From Vaginella massiliensis (GTDB lineage: Bacteria; Bacteroidota; Bacteroidia; Flavobacteriales; Weeksellaceae), in NCBI RefSeq assembly GCF_900089075.1, contig NZ_LT593746.1, positions 1,013,207 through 1,077,206 on the forward strand: a stretch of DNA of 64,000 nucleotides, given 5' to 3'. Position 1 is the first letter of the stretch. The number at the start of each line of letters is the position of its first letter. Below are positions 7,684 to 17,848 of the stretch, one piece after another. The notes under the pieces were generated by a model. That model made no database searches. It had not been told where the DNA came from and saw only the letters and a list, made by a program, of their open reading frames with translations. The position numbers were made by a program, and so were the translations under genes.

Positions 7684-8016
7684 ATGTCAGATATCAAAAT
7701 TACCATTATAGACCGCGAAGGGGTACATCACGAAGTCGATGCGCCAACCGATATGAATATGAATCTGATGGAAGTGGTTCGAGCTTACGAATTGGCGCCA
7801 GAAGGGACAATTGGTGTTTGTGGCGGCATGGCAATGTGTGCATCTTGCCAATGCTATGTTTTGACGCCCGAGATTCCGCTACCCGAAATGTTGCCCGATG
7901 AAGATGCCATGTTGGCCGAAGCTTTCAACGTTCGAGAAAACTCGAGATTGAGCTGCCAACTCGTGATCAATCCAGAAATGGAAGGACTGATGGTAGAATT
8001 GGCACCAGAATATTAA
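7684..8016 (+). CDS. 2Fe-2S ferredoxin (adrenodoxin/Isc Fdx type)
   Basis: Small soluble electron carrier of 110 residues. Cysteines C46, C52, C55 and C91 form the C-x5-C-x2-C...C ligand pattern of vertebrate-type 2Fe-2S ferredoxins; C57 is extra. The sequence is acidic, with LPDEDAML before the last ligand, and family members act in iron-sulfur assembly or as partners of oxidoreductases. Here the closest candidate partner is the reductase encoded just upstream. A weak -7 match (TAAATTCG) lies about 25 bp upstream of the ATG, so the gene may have its own promoter. Confidence 0.88.
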   Translation: MSDIKITIIDREGVHHEVDAPTDMNMNLMEVVRAYELAPEGTIGVCGGMAMCASCQCYVLTPEIPLPEMLPDEDAMLAEAFNVRENSRLSCQLVINPEMEGLMVELAPEY

Positions 8017-8087
8017 TTGAGTTTTCGTGCGCGAAATGATCATCATAAATCAAACTGCGTAAAACTTAGAACCTTAGATCCATCAAA

Positions 8088-10913
8088 ATGAATCAAGATA
8101 AAAGACTTTTCTTGCTCGATGCTTACGCCCTCATTTTCAGAGGTTATTATGCATTCATCAAAAATCCAAGAATCAATTCCAAAGGTTTCAATACCTCGGC
8201 AATTATGGGCTTTATGAACTCCTTGTTCGATGTCATCAAACGCGAGCAACCAACGCATTTGGCAGTAGTTTTCGATGTCGGACAAGCAACGGTGCGTACC
8301 GTGGATTATGAAGCCTACAAAGCAAATCGCGACGAAACACCAGAAGCGATAAGAGAGGGAGTGCCTTACATTCAAGAAATTTTGCGAGCGTTGTGCATAC
8401 CGGTTTTGTATGCAGAAGGCTATGAGGCAGACGATGTTATCGGAACTTTGGCAAAAAAAGCAGAAAAAGAAGGATTCACCACCTATATGGTGACGCCAGA
8501 TAAGGATTTTGGACAATTGGTTACAGAGCATATCAAAATCTATCGCCCAGCTGCCAATGGTAAAGGAGTCGAAATTTGGGGCGTAGAAGAGGTGAAAGAA
8601 AAGTTTGGTGTCGACGATCCTATACAGGTGATAGATTATTTGGGGATGATGGGTGATACAGTCGATAATATTCCAGGTTTGCCAGGTGTTGGTGCAAAAA
8701 CCGCAAGCAAGTACATCAAAGAATTTGGTTCGTTGGAAGGTTTGTACGAAAACCTCGATAAACTCAAAGGAAAAACTAAAGAAAAAATCGAACAAAACAA
8801 AGAGTTGGGGATTTTGTCGAAAAAACTCGCCACAATTCTTTTGGATGCGCCTGTCGAATTTGACGAAGAAGAACTCACGGTTTGTGCACCGAATTTGCAG
8901 AAGGTCACCGAACTTTTTGATGAGTTGGAGTTTCGTCGAATGTTGGAAACAGTATATAGAATTTACGGTCTAGACGCCTCTGGCATTATCCAAGAAGCTC
9001 AAGCAGAATTGTCAAACGCTAGCGCTTCGGCTACAGAAACTGCGCAACAATCGTTGTTCGATTTTAGTAGTGATGAAGAAATTTTACCTACACAATCTAT
9101 ATATCAAACCATCGAAAATACCCCACATTTTTACCAGTTGATAGAAACGCCAAAAGCGAGAGAAATGCTCATCCAAAAACTGAATCAGCTCGCAAGTTTC
9201 ACCTTCGATACCGAAACCACTGGGCTAGATGCATTAGAAGCCGAATTGGTAGGGATTTCATTTTCGTGGGAAAAAGGGAAGGGCTATTATATTCCGTTTC
9301 CCGATGATTTCGAAGCAGCCAAAAACATTATTCAAGAATTTAAATCGGCTTTAGAAAATGAAAATATTGTAAAAATCGGTCAGAATTTAAAGTATGACAT
9401 CAAAGTGTTGCACAAATATGGAGTAGCGGTAAAAGGTCAAAACTTCGACACCATGATTGCGCATTACCTGATCAATCCAGATATGCGTCACAATATGGAG
9501 GTGTTGAGTGAAACTTACTTGCGTTATCAGCCAATTTCTATCGAAAAATTAATCGGTAAAAAAGGTAAAAATCAAAAGAATTTTCGAGAGGTAGACCAAC
9601 TGCAACAAACCGAATATGCGGTAGAAGATGCCGATGTAACCCAGCAATTAAAAGAACTCTTCGAGCCAGAACTCCAAAAAACCAATACCTACAATTTGTT
9701 TCGGAATCTCGAAATGCCTTTGATGCAAGTTTTGGCAGAAATGGAGTTGGAAGGGATTAACCTCGATATTCCTTTTCTCAACGAATTGTCGATTCGCCAC
9801 GATGCAAAAATTCGAGAATTGGAGCAACAGATTTACCAAGATGCAGGAGTAGAATTCAACCTGAATTCGCCTAAACAATTGGGCGAAGTTTTGTTCGAAA
9901 AATTACAATTGGATCCTAAAGCTAAAAAAACAAAAACTGGACAATATGCCACAGGTGAGGAAGTTTTGTCGAAACTGAAAGACAAACATCCCATCATTTC
10001 CGATATTTTAGAGTACCGTCAATTACAAAAACTAAAATCAACCTACATCGATGCTTTGCCAGTTTTGGTGAATCAGAAAACCAAGCGTTTGCACACCACA
10101 TTTGCCCAAACCGTAGCAGCAACAGGGAGATTATCGTCGGTAAATCCTAATTTGCAAAACATCCCAATCCGGTCAGAAGAAGGACAATTGATCAGAAAAG
10201 CTTTCATTGCCAGAGATCAGAATCATCAAATCATTTCGGCAGATTATTCGCAAATCGAACTCAGGTTAATCGCCCAAATGTCTCAAGACCCGATCATGGT
10301 CGAGGCGTTTCGAAATGGCGAAGATATTCACGCATCGACGGCTGCAAAAGTGTTCAACGTTCCTTTGGAAGAGGTTACTCGCGAACAGCGTTCGCATGCC
10401 AAAACAGTGAATTTTGGGATTATTTACGGAGTTTCTTCGTTTGGATTGAGCGAACAAACCGGATTGTCGCGTTCGGAAGCCAAAAAATTGATTGATGCGT
10501 ATTATGAAACCTATCCGACCTTGAAAAAATATATCGAAAATCAGATAGAAATTGCGCGCAAGCAAGGATATGTAGAAACGATAATGGGCAGAAGGCGCTA
10601 CTTGAAAGACATCAACTCGAGCAATGCCGTCGTGAGAAGTCATGCCGAGCGTAACGCCGTCAATGCGCCTATACAAGGCTCTGTAGCAGATATTGTGAAA
10701 ATGGCAATGATTCAAATTCAGAAAGAATTGAAAAAGAATTTCGAAACCAAAATGCTCTTGCAAGTACACGACGAACTGATTTTTGATGCGCCAAAAAGTG
10801 AAGTTTCAGAAGTGTCTGAAATGATCAAAAACATCATGGAATCGGTGATGCAAAAAGAAGTTCCGCTCGTAGCCGAAGTTGGCGTAGGAGACAATTGGTT
10901 AGAAGCCCATTAA
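8088..10913 (+). CDS. polA: DNA polymerase I
   Basis: Repair and Okazaki-fragment-processing polymerase, 941 residues, the usual length. The N-terminal 5'-3' exonuclease domain (about 1-300) has FLLDAYALIFRGYYA, YEADDVIGTLA and NIPGLPGVGAKTA. The 3'-5' proofreading domain begins near residue 370 with FDTETTGLDALEAELVG, so its first catalytic Asp and Glu are present. The polymerase domain has motif A SADYSQIELR (about 717), motif B KTVNFGIIYG (about 771) and motif C LQVHDELIFD (about 891). Phe in motif B is the residue that excludes dideoxynucleotides poorly in other family A enzymes. It stands alone; the next gene converges from the other strand with 3 bp between them. Confidence 0.97.
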   Translation: MNQDKRLFLLDAYALIFRGYYAFIKNPRINSKGFNTSAIMGFMNSLFDVIKREQPTHLAVVFDVGQATVRTVDYEAYKANRDETPEAIREGVPYIQEILRALCIPVLYAEGYEADDVIGTLAKKAEKEGFTTYMVTPDKDFGQLVTEHIKIYRPAANGKGVEIWGVEEVKEKFGVDDPIQVIDYLGMMGDTVDNIPGLPGVGAKTASKYIKEFGSLEGLYENLDKLKGKTKEKIEQNKELGILSKKLATILLDAPVEFDEEELTVCAPNLQKVTELFDELEFRRMLETVYRIYGLDASGIIQEAQAELSNASASATETAQQSLFDFSSDEEILPTQSIYQTIENTPHFYQLIETPKAREMLIQKLNQLASFTFDTETTGLDALEAELVGISFSWEKGKGYYIPFPDDFEAAKNIIQEFKSALENENIVKIGQNLKYDIKVLHKYGVAVKGQNFDTMIAHYLINPDMRHNMEVLSETYLRYQPISIEKLIGKKGKNQKNFREVDQLQQTEYAVEDADVTQQLKELFEPELQKTNTYNLFRNLEMPLMQVLAEMELEGINLDIPFLNELSIRHDAKIRELEQQIYQDAGVEFNLNSPKQLGEVLFEKLQLDPKAKKTKTGQYATGEEVLSKLKDKHPIISDILEYRQLQKLKSTYIDALPVLVNQKTKRLHTTFAQTVAATGRLSSVNPNLQNIPIRSEEGQLIRKAFIARDQNHQIISADYSQIELRLIAQMSQDPIMVEAFRNGEDIHASTAAKVFNVPLEEVTREQRSHAKTVNFGIIYGVSSFGLSEQTGLSRSEAKKLIDAYYETYPTLKKYIENQIEIARKQGYVETIMGRRRYLKDINSSNAVVRSHAERNAVNAPIQGSVADIVKMAMIQIQKELKKNFETKMLLQVHDELIFDAPKSEVSEVSEMIKNIMESVMQKEVPLVAEVGVGDNWLEAH

Positions 10914-10916
10914 TGC

Positions 10917-11357
10917 CTATTTTTTGTTGATGAATACTTCATACGCTACCTGCGCGCCAGCTCTGCGTAAAGTCTCGAGTACCGAACAGTATTTCTCGAT
11001 CGAGAGTTTTGCTGCTCGTTCTGCTTTTTCGGGATCAAAATCTCCAGTCAAATAGTATTCAACTTTTATGCGTTCCCAAACAGCAGGCGTTTTGTCTTTT
11101 TCACGTTCACCAAAAACTTTGATGCGTAAACTGTCAAAGGTCTGGCGTTGCTTGTCCAAGATCATCACAATGTCGATTCCGCTGCATGCGCCGCAGGCCA
11201 TTAGCAAACTCAGCATTGGGCCAAGGCATTTTCCTTTTGATTCTTGCGCAACTTCATTGTTCTCACGATCTGCTTTGTAAGTGATGATGTTGCCATTCAA
11301 ATCATCGGCGATATACGTATCGCTCGCTTTATGATAATCAATAATTACTTCTACCAT
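10917..11357 (-). CDS. OsmC family protein
   Basis: A 146-residue OsmC/Ohr-fold protein. This family reduces organic hydroperoxides with a pair of cysteines. Visible cysteines are in MACGACSGIDIVMIL (residues 54-68) and EKYCSVLETL near residue 122. The first cluster sits at the start of the central helix as in the OsmC family, and the second matches the usual resolving position. The sequence resembles the YhfA-type branch more than Ohr. Cytoplasmic; no signal peptide. It converges with polA. Confidence 0.85.
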   Translation of the reverse strand: MVEVIIDYHKASDTYIADDLNGNIITYKADRENNEVAQESKGKCLGPMLSLLMACGACSGIDIVMILDKQRQTFDSLRIKVFGEREKDKTPAVWERIKVEYYLTGDFDPEKAERAAKLSIEKYCSVLETLRRAGAQVAYEVFINKK

Positions 11358-11547
11358 TTTCGGTTTTTAGTTGCAATTTAGCCATTCTATTTCATATATG
11401 ATGAATGATTCAAGATATTAAAGTCTGATTTTTTTTCGTTTCACGCTTGTGGTTTTTGTCTAATTTTTATCTGAATTAGAAATCATTTATGTTAAAATTT
11501 GAACAAACTTTTGTTTATAACCAACGAGCTGAATTATTTTAATAAAA

Positions 11548-11571
11548 AAATCCGTTCGAACGAACGGATTT
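11548..11571 (-). terminator. Terminator of gyrB
   Basis: A perfect 11-bp palindromic stem (AAATCCGTTCG with CGAACGGATTT) and a 2-base loop, followed on the minus strand by a T-run, 20 bp after the gyrB stop. The region 11372-11540 between it and osmC holds nothing else recognisable. Confidence 0.85.
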
Positions 11572-11590
11572 TCTATTGAAGTGTAATTAT

Positions 11591-13653
<2,063 letters not shown>

Positions 13654-13679
13654 GAACATTTATCTTGATTGACAGGGAA

Positions 13680-14309
13680 CTAGAGGTCTTTTTGGTCGAG
13701 GTAAACGACTTTTTTGGTTTCGAAAAAATCTTCTTCAAAATAGTCTGAAATATCGAAGAGTTTTGCTTTCGGAAAATTGGTCAGCTCTTCGGTGAGATCT
13801 CCACCTTTGAGGTACAAAACGCCATTAGGGAATGGATTTTTGTTTTCTTTTTCGAATTTTCCTTTTATCCATTCTACAAACCTTGGCATTGCCGTAACGG
13901 CTCTCGAAACTACAAAGTCATATTTTGATGTGATTTCTTCTGCGCGTTTTTGTTCTCCTTTTACATTGTTCAGCCCTAAGGCTGAAGCGATTTCGTTAAC
14001 AACTTTAATTTTTTTTCCGATCGAATCGACCAAGTGGAAATCAACCTCGGGATACAAAATTGCCAACGGCAAACCCGGCAAACCTCCGCCAGTTCCTACA
14101 TCCAAAATTTTCGAACCAGGCGCAAACTCCATTACTTTGGCAATGGCAAGAGAATGCAAAATGTGGTTGGTGTATATTTCGTCGATGTCTTTGCGTGATA
14201 CCACATTGATTCGGGCATTCCACTCCTTGTACAAATCGCCGATTTGGGCAAATTGTTCTTGTTGTTTGGTGGTAAGCGCTGGGAAATAGTTGAAAATGAT
14301 TTGATGCAT
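13680..14309 (-). CDS. rsmG: 16S rRNA (guanine(527)-N(7))-methyltransferase RsmG
   Basis: SAM-dependent methylase that modifies G527 of 16S rRNA (also called GidB). The 209 residues match the family length. The SAM site is KILDVGTGGGLPGLPLAIL (67-85), with the typical VVSRKDIDEIYTNHILHSL before it and FVVSRAVTAMPRF (132-144) after it. It starts 5 bp after the GAF-domain gene, so the two are one operon transcribed from the promoter at 14781-14809. RsmG loss is known in other bacteria to give low-level streptomycin resistance. Confidence 0.95.
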   Translation of the reverse strand: MHQIIFNYFPALTTKQQEQFAQIGDLYKEWNARINVVSRKDIDEIYTNHILHSLAIAKVMEFAPGSKILDVGTGGGLPGLPLAILYPEVDFHLVDSIGKKIKVVNEIASALGLNNVKGEQKRAEEITSKYDFVVSRAVTAMPRFVEWIKGKFEKENKNPFPNGVLYLKGGDLTEELTNFPKAKLFDISDYFEEDFFETKKVVYLDQKDL

Positions 14310-14314
14310 GTGGT

Positions 14315-14761
14315 TTAAAGAATTTCTGAAACCCGTTCACAAACGTAGTTCAACAACTGCGTGTCTTTTTCGGTAAATGGGTCGATATGATGACTATCGA
14401 TGTCGATTTGTCCTATATTATTTCCTTCTTTGAAGATGGGAACTACAATTTCGGCTTTTGTCTCGATCGAACATGCCAAATAATTGTCTTGATTGCTAAC
14501 GTCGGGCACCACAAAAGTTTCGTTCGATACAGCAACTTGTCCGCAAATTCCTTTGCCATAAGGTATAATGGTATGATCGGTTTCTGCTCCAACGTATGGC
14601 CCTAGCTTCAATTCTGGGCGATCTCCATTTTTGAAATAAAATCCAACCCAATTGTAATGCTCGATTTCGTCGGATAGCAATTGACAGATTTTTTGAAGTT
14701 TTGCGTTGGTTTCGATGCTACTATCAATAATCACATCGATGCGCTTATGTAAATCTTCCAT
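14315..14761 (-). CDS. GAF domain protein, free methionine-R-sulfoxide reductase-like
   Basis: A 148-residue single GAF domain of the fRMsr (YebR) family, which reduces free methionine-R-sulfoxide. Family features seen are NWVGFYF (37-43), the motif GKGICGQ with C73, VVPDV, and YLACSIETKAEIVVPIF with C97. The spacing of 24 matches Cys94 and Cys118 of the E. coli enzyme, where Cys118 is catalytic. The position matching E. coli Cys84 is His63 here, so one resolving cysteine is missing and the enzyme would rely on the C73/C97 pair. It heads the operon with rsmG. Confidence 0.85.
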   Translation of the reverse strand: MEDLHKRIDVIIDSSIETNAKLQKICQLLSDEIEHYNWVGFYFKNGDRPELKLGPYVGAETDHTIIPYGKGICGQVAVSNETFVVPDVSNQDNYLACSIETKAEIVVPIFKEGNNIGQIDIDSHHIDPFTEKDTQLLNYVCERVSEIL

Positions 14762-14780
14762 TGTTCAATTGTTTAGAGGG

Positions 14781-14809
14781 CAAAGTTAAGAAAGTTTTTC
14801 GGCATCCAA
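14781..14809 (-). promoter_or_regulatory. Promoter of the GAF protein-rsmG operon
   Basis: On the minus strand a TTG at 14809-14807 is followed after 18 bp by TAACTTTG at 14788-14781. This matches the -33 and -7 pattern of Bacteroidetes promoters well. It is 20 bp before the start codon. Confidence 0.65.
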
Positions 14810-14827
14810 TATTTAATAGAAAGCGAG

Positions 14828-14835
14828 TATATTTG
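14828..14835 (+). promoter_or_regulatory. -7 promoter element of xrtF
   Basis: TATATTTG, an exact TAnnTTTG, 17 bp before the ATG at 14852, which implies a very short leader. Confidence 0.5.
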
Positions 14836-14851
14836 TTTTACTAATTTTACC

Positions 14852-15400
14852 ATGATGAAGGATTACAAACCATTGCTCTTGTTTCTACTAAAATTTCTAG
14901 GTACCTACATTGTGCTGATTTTGCTGTACAATCTATACCTACAACAGTATTTGCCGCATGATGTGGCAGATCCTTTCACCGCGTTTACATCAGATTCGAC
15001 CAAAGTTTTACTCGATGCTTTGGGGTTTGAGACCAAAAGTTACCAAAGCCTCAATATGCCTTATTATCATTTTTGGATGGAAGGGCAAAACACCTCGATT
15101 GTGAACGAAGGTTGCAATGCGCTTTCGATCATGATTATTTTTGTTGCTTTTATTGTTGCTTTTAGCACAACGTTCAAGCAAACATTGCTTTATATTTTTG
15201 GTGGTTTACTCGTGATTTTTATCATGAATATTGCTCGTATTGCTTTGCTCAATTGGATTTTTCGATATCATTTTGAATACGGTAAAATGGCTCACGATTA
15301 TCTGTTTCCTGCGATTATCTACGGTACCATTGTCGTGTTGTGGGTGATATGGATTCGAAAATTTGTGGTAAAAAAGAAATCCAATGAACAAGTGGCTTAA
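14852..15400 (+). CDS. xrtF: Exosortase family protein XrtF
   Basis: Integral membrane cysteine protease/transpeptidase of the exosortase family, 182 residues with about five membrane helices. The catalytic triad of the family is visible: C88 in VNEGCNALSI, R129 in MNIARIALL and H148 in KMAHDYLFP. The short length and the neighbour gene fit the XrtF type found in flavobacteria. Exosortases cut C-terminal sorting signals from exported proteins; the substrate of XrtF is, to my knowledge, not established, and no protein in this window has an obvious exosortase tail. The next gene overlaps by 17 bp, so the two are co-translated. A second ATG at 14855 is an equally good start. Confidence 0.9.
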   Translation: MMKDYKPLLLFLLKFLGTYIVLILLYNLYLQQYLPHDVADPFTAFTSDSTKVLLDALGFETKSYQSLNMPYYHFWMEGQNTSIVNEGCNALSIMIIFVAFIVAFSTTFKQTLLYIFGGLLVIFIMNIARIALLNWIFRYHFEYGKMAHDYLFPAIIYGTIVVLWVIWIRKFVVKKKSNEQVA

Positions 15401-15827
15401 ATTTGGAATTGTTTCGGTTTTAATCTTAGGATTAATTCTGGTTCGTAAATACGAAGAAGTTTTGTTTTACGATCCATTTTTGTGGTACTTCAAACATTCG
15501 GAGCGCACCATCTTCCCGGTTGTCGATTTTCCTCGTTTATATGCTTCGCTATCATTTCGTTATGCGCTCAATGCTTTGTTGTCTGTCTTGATCATCGCCG
15601 TGTGGTTCCAGAACAAACAATACACCAAATTCACCATTGTTACGCTTATTGCGGGTTTTGTGGTTTTATTGCCGCTTTATCATTTGGCAATCCTCGACAA
15701 GTTCGAGCTTGGAGCGAATATTGGGTTTTACATTCGTCGATTTCTCATCCAACCGATGTTTGTATTGATTTTGATTCCGGCTTTTCTCTACCAGAACTAT
15801 CAAACAAAAAACTCCGAATTACAGTAA
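15384..15827 (+). CDS. Exosortase F system-associated membrane protein
   Basis: A 147-residue membrane protein with about four hydrophobic segments (about 7-20, 57-72, 83-102, 118-136). It overlaps the end of xrtF by 17 bp. A short polytopic protein of this size is the regular partner of XrtF in flavobacteria and is named only for that association. Conserved-looking features are RKYEEVLFYDPF, FPRLYASLSFRYALNALLS and FYIRRFLIQP. No catalytic motif is visible, so it may help substrate presentation or complex assembly; that is inference. Confidence 0.85.
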   Translation: MNKWLKFGIVSVLILGLILVRKYEEVLFYDPFLWYFKHSERTIFPVVDFPRLYASLSFRYALNALLSVLIIAVWFQNKQYTKFTIVTLIAGFVVLLPLYHLAILDKFELGANIGFYIRRFLIQPMFVLILIPAFLYQNYQTKNSELQ

Positions 15828-16079
15828 TCCAGAATCATCAACTTCTTGATTGATATCGCGAGCTTGTTGCGATTCTTTGGCAATCTGCCGTTGTATTTTT
15901 CGTCTTTTGTACATCCAACCAAGGATTCCGCCAAATATCATCCCAAAGCCCAATCCACAAAAAACTCCGACCAAGAATTCTTTATCCAAAGTCAAGCGAT
16001 CGAGTTCTAAATTGGTGAAATAAAAAATCGAAACTCCGATTGCGAAAAGTAATATGCCGATGACCGTTGTGTATTTCAT
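15819..16079 (-). CDS. Small two-helix membrane protein, function unknown
   Basis: An 86-residue protein with two hydrophobic segments (about 4-22 and 35-56; the second is Gly-rich, VGVFCGLGFGMIFGGILGW), then a basic stretch YKRRKIQRQI and an acidic tail. The plan is like small flavobacterial inner-membrane proteins of unknown role. It starts 1 bp after the rlmB stop, so it is probably co-transcribed with rlmB. Its 3' end overlaps the XrtF-associated gene by 9 bp in a convergent arrangement. No family recognised. Confidence 0.7.
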   Translation of the reverse strand: MKYTTVIGILLFAIGVSIFYFTNLELDRLTLDKEFLVGVFCGLGFGMIFGGILGWMYKRRKIQRQIAKESQQARDINQEVDDSGLL

Positions 16080-16080
16080 A

Positions 16081-16830
16081 TTAAAAAAGATTTGCGTTGA
16101 TTCTTTGTCTTACGGCTTCGTACAAAATTGCGCCACATGCAACCGAAACGTTGAGCGATGCTGTTTGCCCAGCCATTGGTAATTTAATAATATTATCCGA
16201 GATTTTCAATAAATTATCAGAAATTCCGTCTTCTTCGCTTCCCATAATAATCGCGACCGGATTCGTAAAATCTGCTTCGTACAAATAAGTGTCCGATTTT
16301 TCTGAGGCTGCAATCGCAACGATACCAGATTGTTGCAGGTATTCTACTGTCTTTCTGAGGTTGTGTTCTTTGCAAACGGGAATATTGTATAAGGCTCCAG
16401 TAGAGGTTTTTATAGCGTCGGCATTTACCGAAGCCGAGCCTTTACTCGGGATGATGATGGCGTCTATGCCCACGCATTCTGCTGTACGAGCAATGGCGCC
16501 AAAATTTCTGACATCGCTTACACGATCCAAAATCAATAGAAACGGAGTTTTTCCTTTTTCATAAATTTGAGGTAAAACATTTTCGATCGAATCGAAATCG
16601 ATGGGTGAAAGAAAAGCATAGACTCCTTGGTGGTTTTTACCAGTCAAACGATTCATTTTTTCGACCGGAACGTAACTCGTTGGAATATCATATTCGGAAA
16701 TCAATTTTCTAAGTTGAGCAAAAATTTCGCCTTGTAAACCCTTTTGTACAAAGAGTTTGTCTATCGTTTTTCCAGATTCTATTGCTTCGATTACAGGACG
16801 AAGTCCAAAAATTCCACCTTCTCTTTTCAT
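16081..16830 (-). CDS. rlmB: 23S rRNA (guanosine(2251)-2'-O)-methyltransferase RlmB
   Basis: SPOUT-class (TrmH family) RNA methylase, 249 residues. An N-terminal substrate-binding domain (about 1-75) begins with GIFGLRPVIEAIE. The three SPOUT motifs follow: LDRVSDVRNFGAIARTAE (about 99-116), IIMGSEEDGIS (about 194-204) and LPMAGQTASLNVSVACGAIL (about 216-235). The order and wording match RlmB, though TrmH-family members are hard to tell apart without alignment. A -7 element lies only 6 bp before the ATG, so the message may be leaderless. Confidence 0.88.
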   Translation of the reverse strand: MKREGGIFGLRPVIEAIESGKTIDKLFVQKGLQGEIFAQLRKLISEYDIPTSYVPVEKMNRLTGKNHQGVYAFLSPIDFDSIENVLPQIYEKGKTPFLLILDRVSDVRNFGAIARTAECVGIDAIIIPSKGSASVNADAIKTSTGALYNIPVCKEHNLRKTVEYLQQSGIVAIAASEKSDTYLYEADFTNPVAIIMGSEEDGISDNLLKISDNIIKLPMAGQTASLNVSVACGAILYEAVRQRINANLF

Positions 16831-16835
16831 AATTA

Positions 16836-16843
16836 CAAAGATA
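16836..16843 (-). promoter_or_regulatory. -7 promoter element of rlmB
   Basis: The minus strand reads TATCTTTG at 16843-16836, an exact TAnnTTTG. The predicted transcript start coincides with the ATG at 16830, giving a leaderless or nearly leaderless mRNA. Confidence 0.5.
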
Positions 16844-16980
16844 CATTTGTTATGAAATATTGTTTAAATTTTATGATGGATTATTTAATAGATTGCAATA
16901 GAAGTTCTAATTTCGTAACTTCAAGACGTGAATAATGGATAATTATTCGACATAAGTATAACTCAATTTTCTAAACAATC

Positions 16981-17775
16981 ATGCAACAATATCTCGAATT
17001 ATGTAAAAAGGTAATGATCGAAGGTAGGATGAAAGAAGACCGCACGGGCACAGGAACCAAGAGTGTTTTTGGGCATCAAATGCGTTTTGATTTGAATGAA
17101 GGTTTTCCTTTGGTGACGACCAAAAAATTGCATCTGAAATCGATCATTTACGAATTGTTGTGGTTTCTGAAAGGGGATACCAACGTGCAATATTTACAAG
17201 AAAATGGAGTGCGAATCTGGAATGAATGGGCAGATGAAAATGGCGATCTTGGTCCCGTGTATGGTCATCAATGGCGGAGTTGGGGAAAACCAAATGGCGA
17301 GGTCGTAGACCAAATTTCCGATGTCATTCATCAAATCAAAACCAATCCAGATTCAAGACGATTGATTGTTTCAGCTTGGAATGTTGGTGAACTCGATCAA
17401 ATGGCGTTGGCGCCTTGTCATGCCTTTTTTCAGTTTTATGTAGCCGATGGTAAATTGTCTTTGCAACTGTATCAGCGCAGCGCCGATATCTTTTTGGGTG
17501 TGCCGTTCAACATGGCTTCGTATGCATTGCTTCAGATGATGGTTGCGCAGGTTTGTGGTTTAGAGTTGGGAGATTTTATCCATACCTTTGGCGATGCCCA
17601 TATCTATAAAAATCATTTCGAACAAATAGAATTGCAGCTTTCGCGCACGCCATATCCGTTACCAAAAATGAAAATCAACCCAGCGGTGAACGATATTTTC
17701 GATTTTCGATTCGAAGATTTCGAACTCGTCGATTATCAAGCACATCCGCATATTAAAGGAATTGTTGCGGTATAA
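16981..17775 (+). CDS. thyA: Thymidylate synthase
   Basis: Makes dTMP from dUMP using methylene-tetrahydrofolate. The 264 residues equal the E. coli length. Catalytic C146 lies in [14 protein letters not shown]; the phosphate-binding arginines are R21 (RTGTGT) and the pair in [11 protein letters not shown] (124-134). [11 protein letters not shown] and the C-terminal KGIVAV, which closes the active site, are present. It is a single gene; the next gene starts 73 bp downstream and may be read from its own promoter. Confidence 0.97.
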   Translation: MQQYLELCKKVMIEGRMKEDRTGTGTKSVFGHQMRFDLNEGFPLVTTKKLHLKSIIYELLWFLKGDTNVQYLQENGVRIWNEWADENGDLGPVYGHQWRSWGKPNGEVVDQISDVIHQIKTNPDSRRLIVSAWNVGELDQMALAPCHAFFQFYVADGKLSLQLYQRSADIFLGVPFNMASYALLQMMVAQVCGLELGDFIHTFGDAHIYKNHFEQIELQLSRTPYPLPKMKINPAVNDIFDFRFEDFELVDYQAHPHIKGIVAV

Positions 17776-17848
17776 ATCGCACTACGACAGTTAGAAGATT
17801 GTAACATTTGAAACTTTAATATCGACCTATTTCGAAAATAAATTCAGC

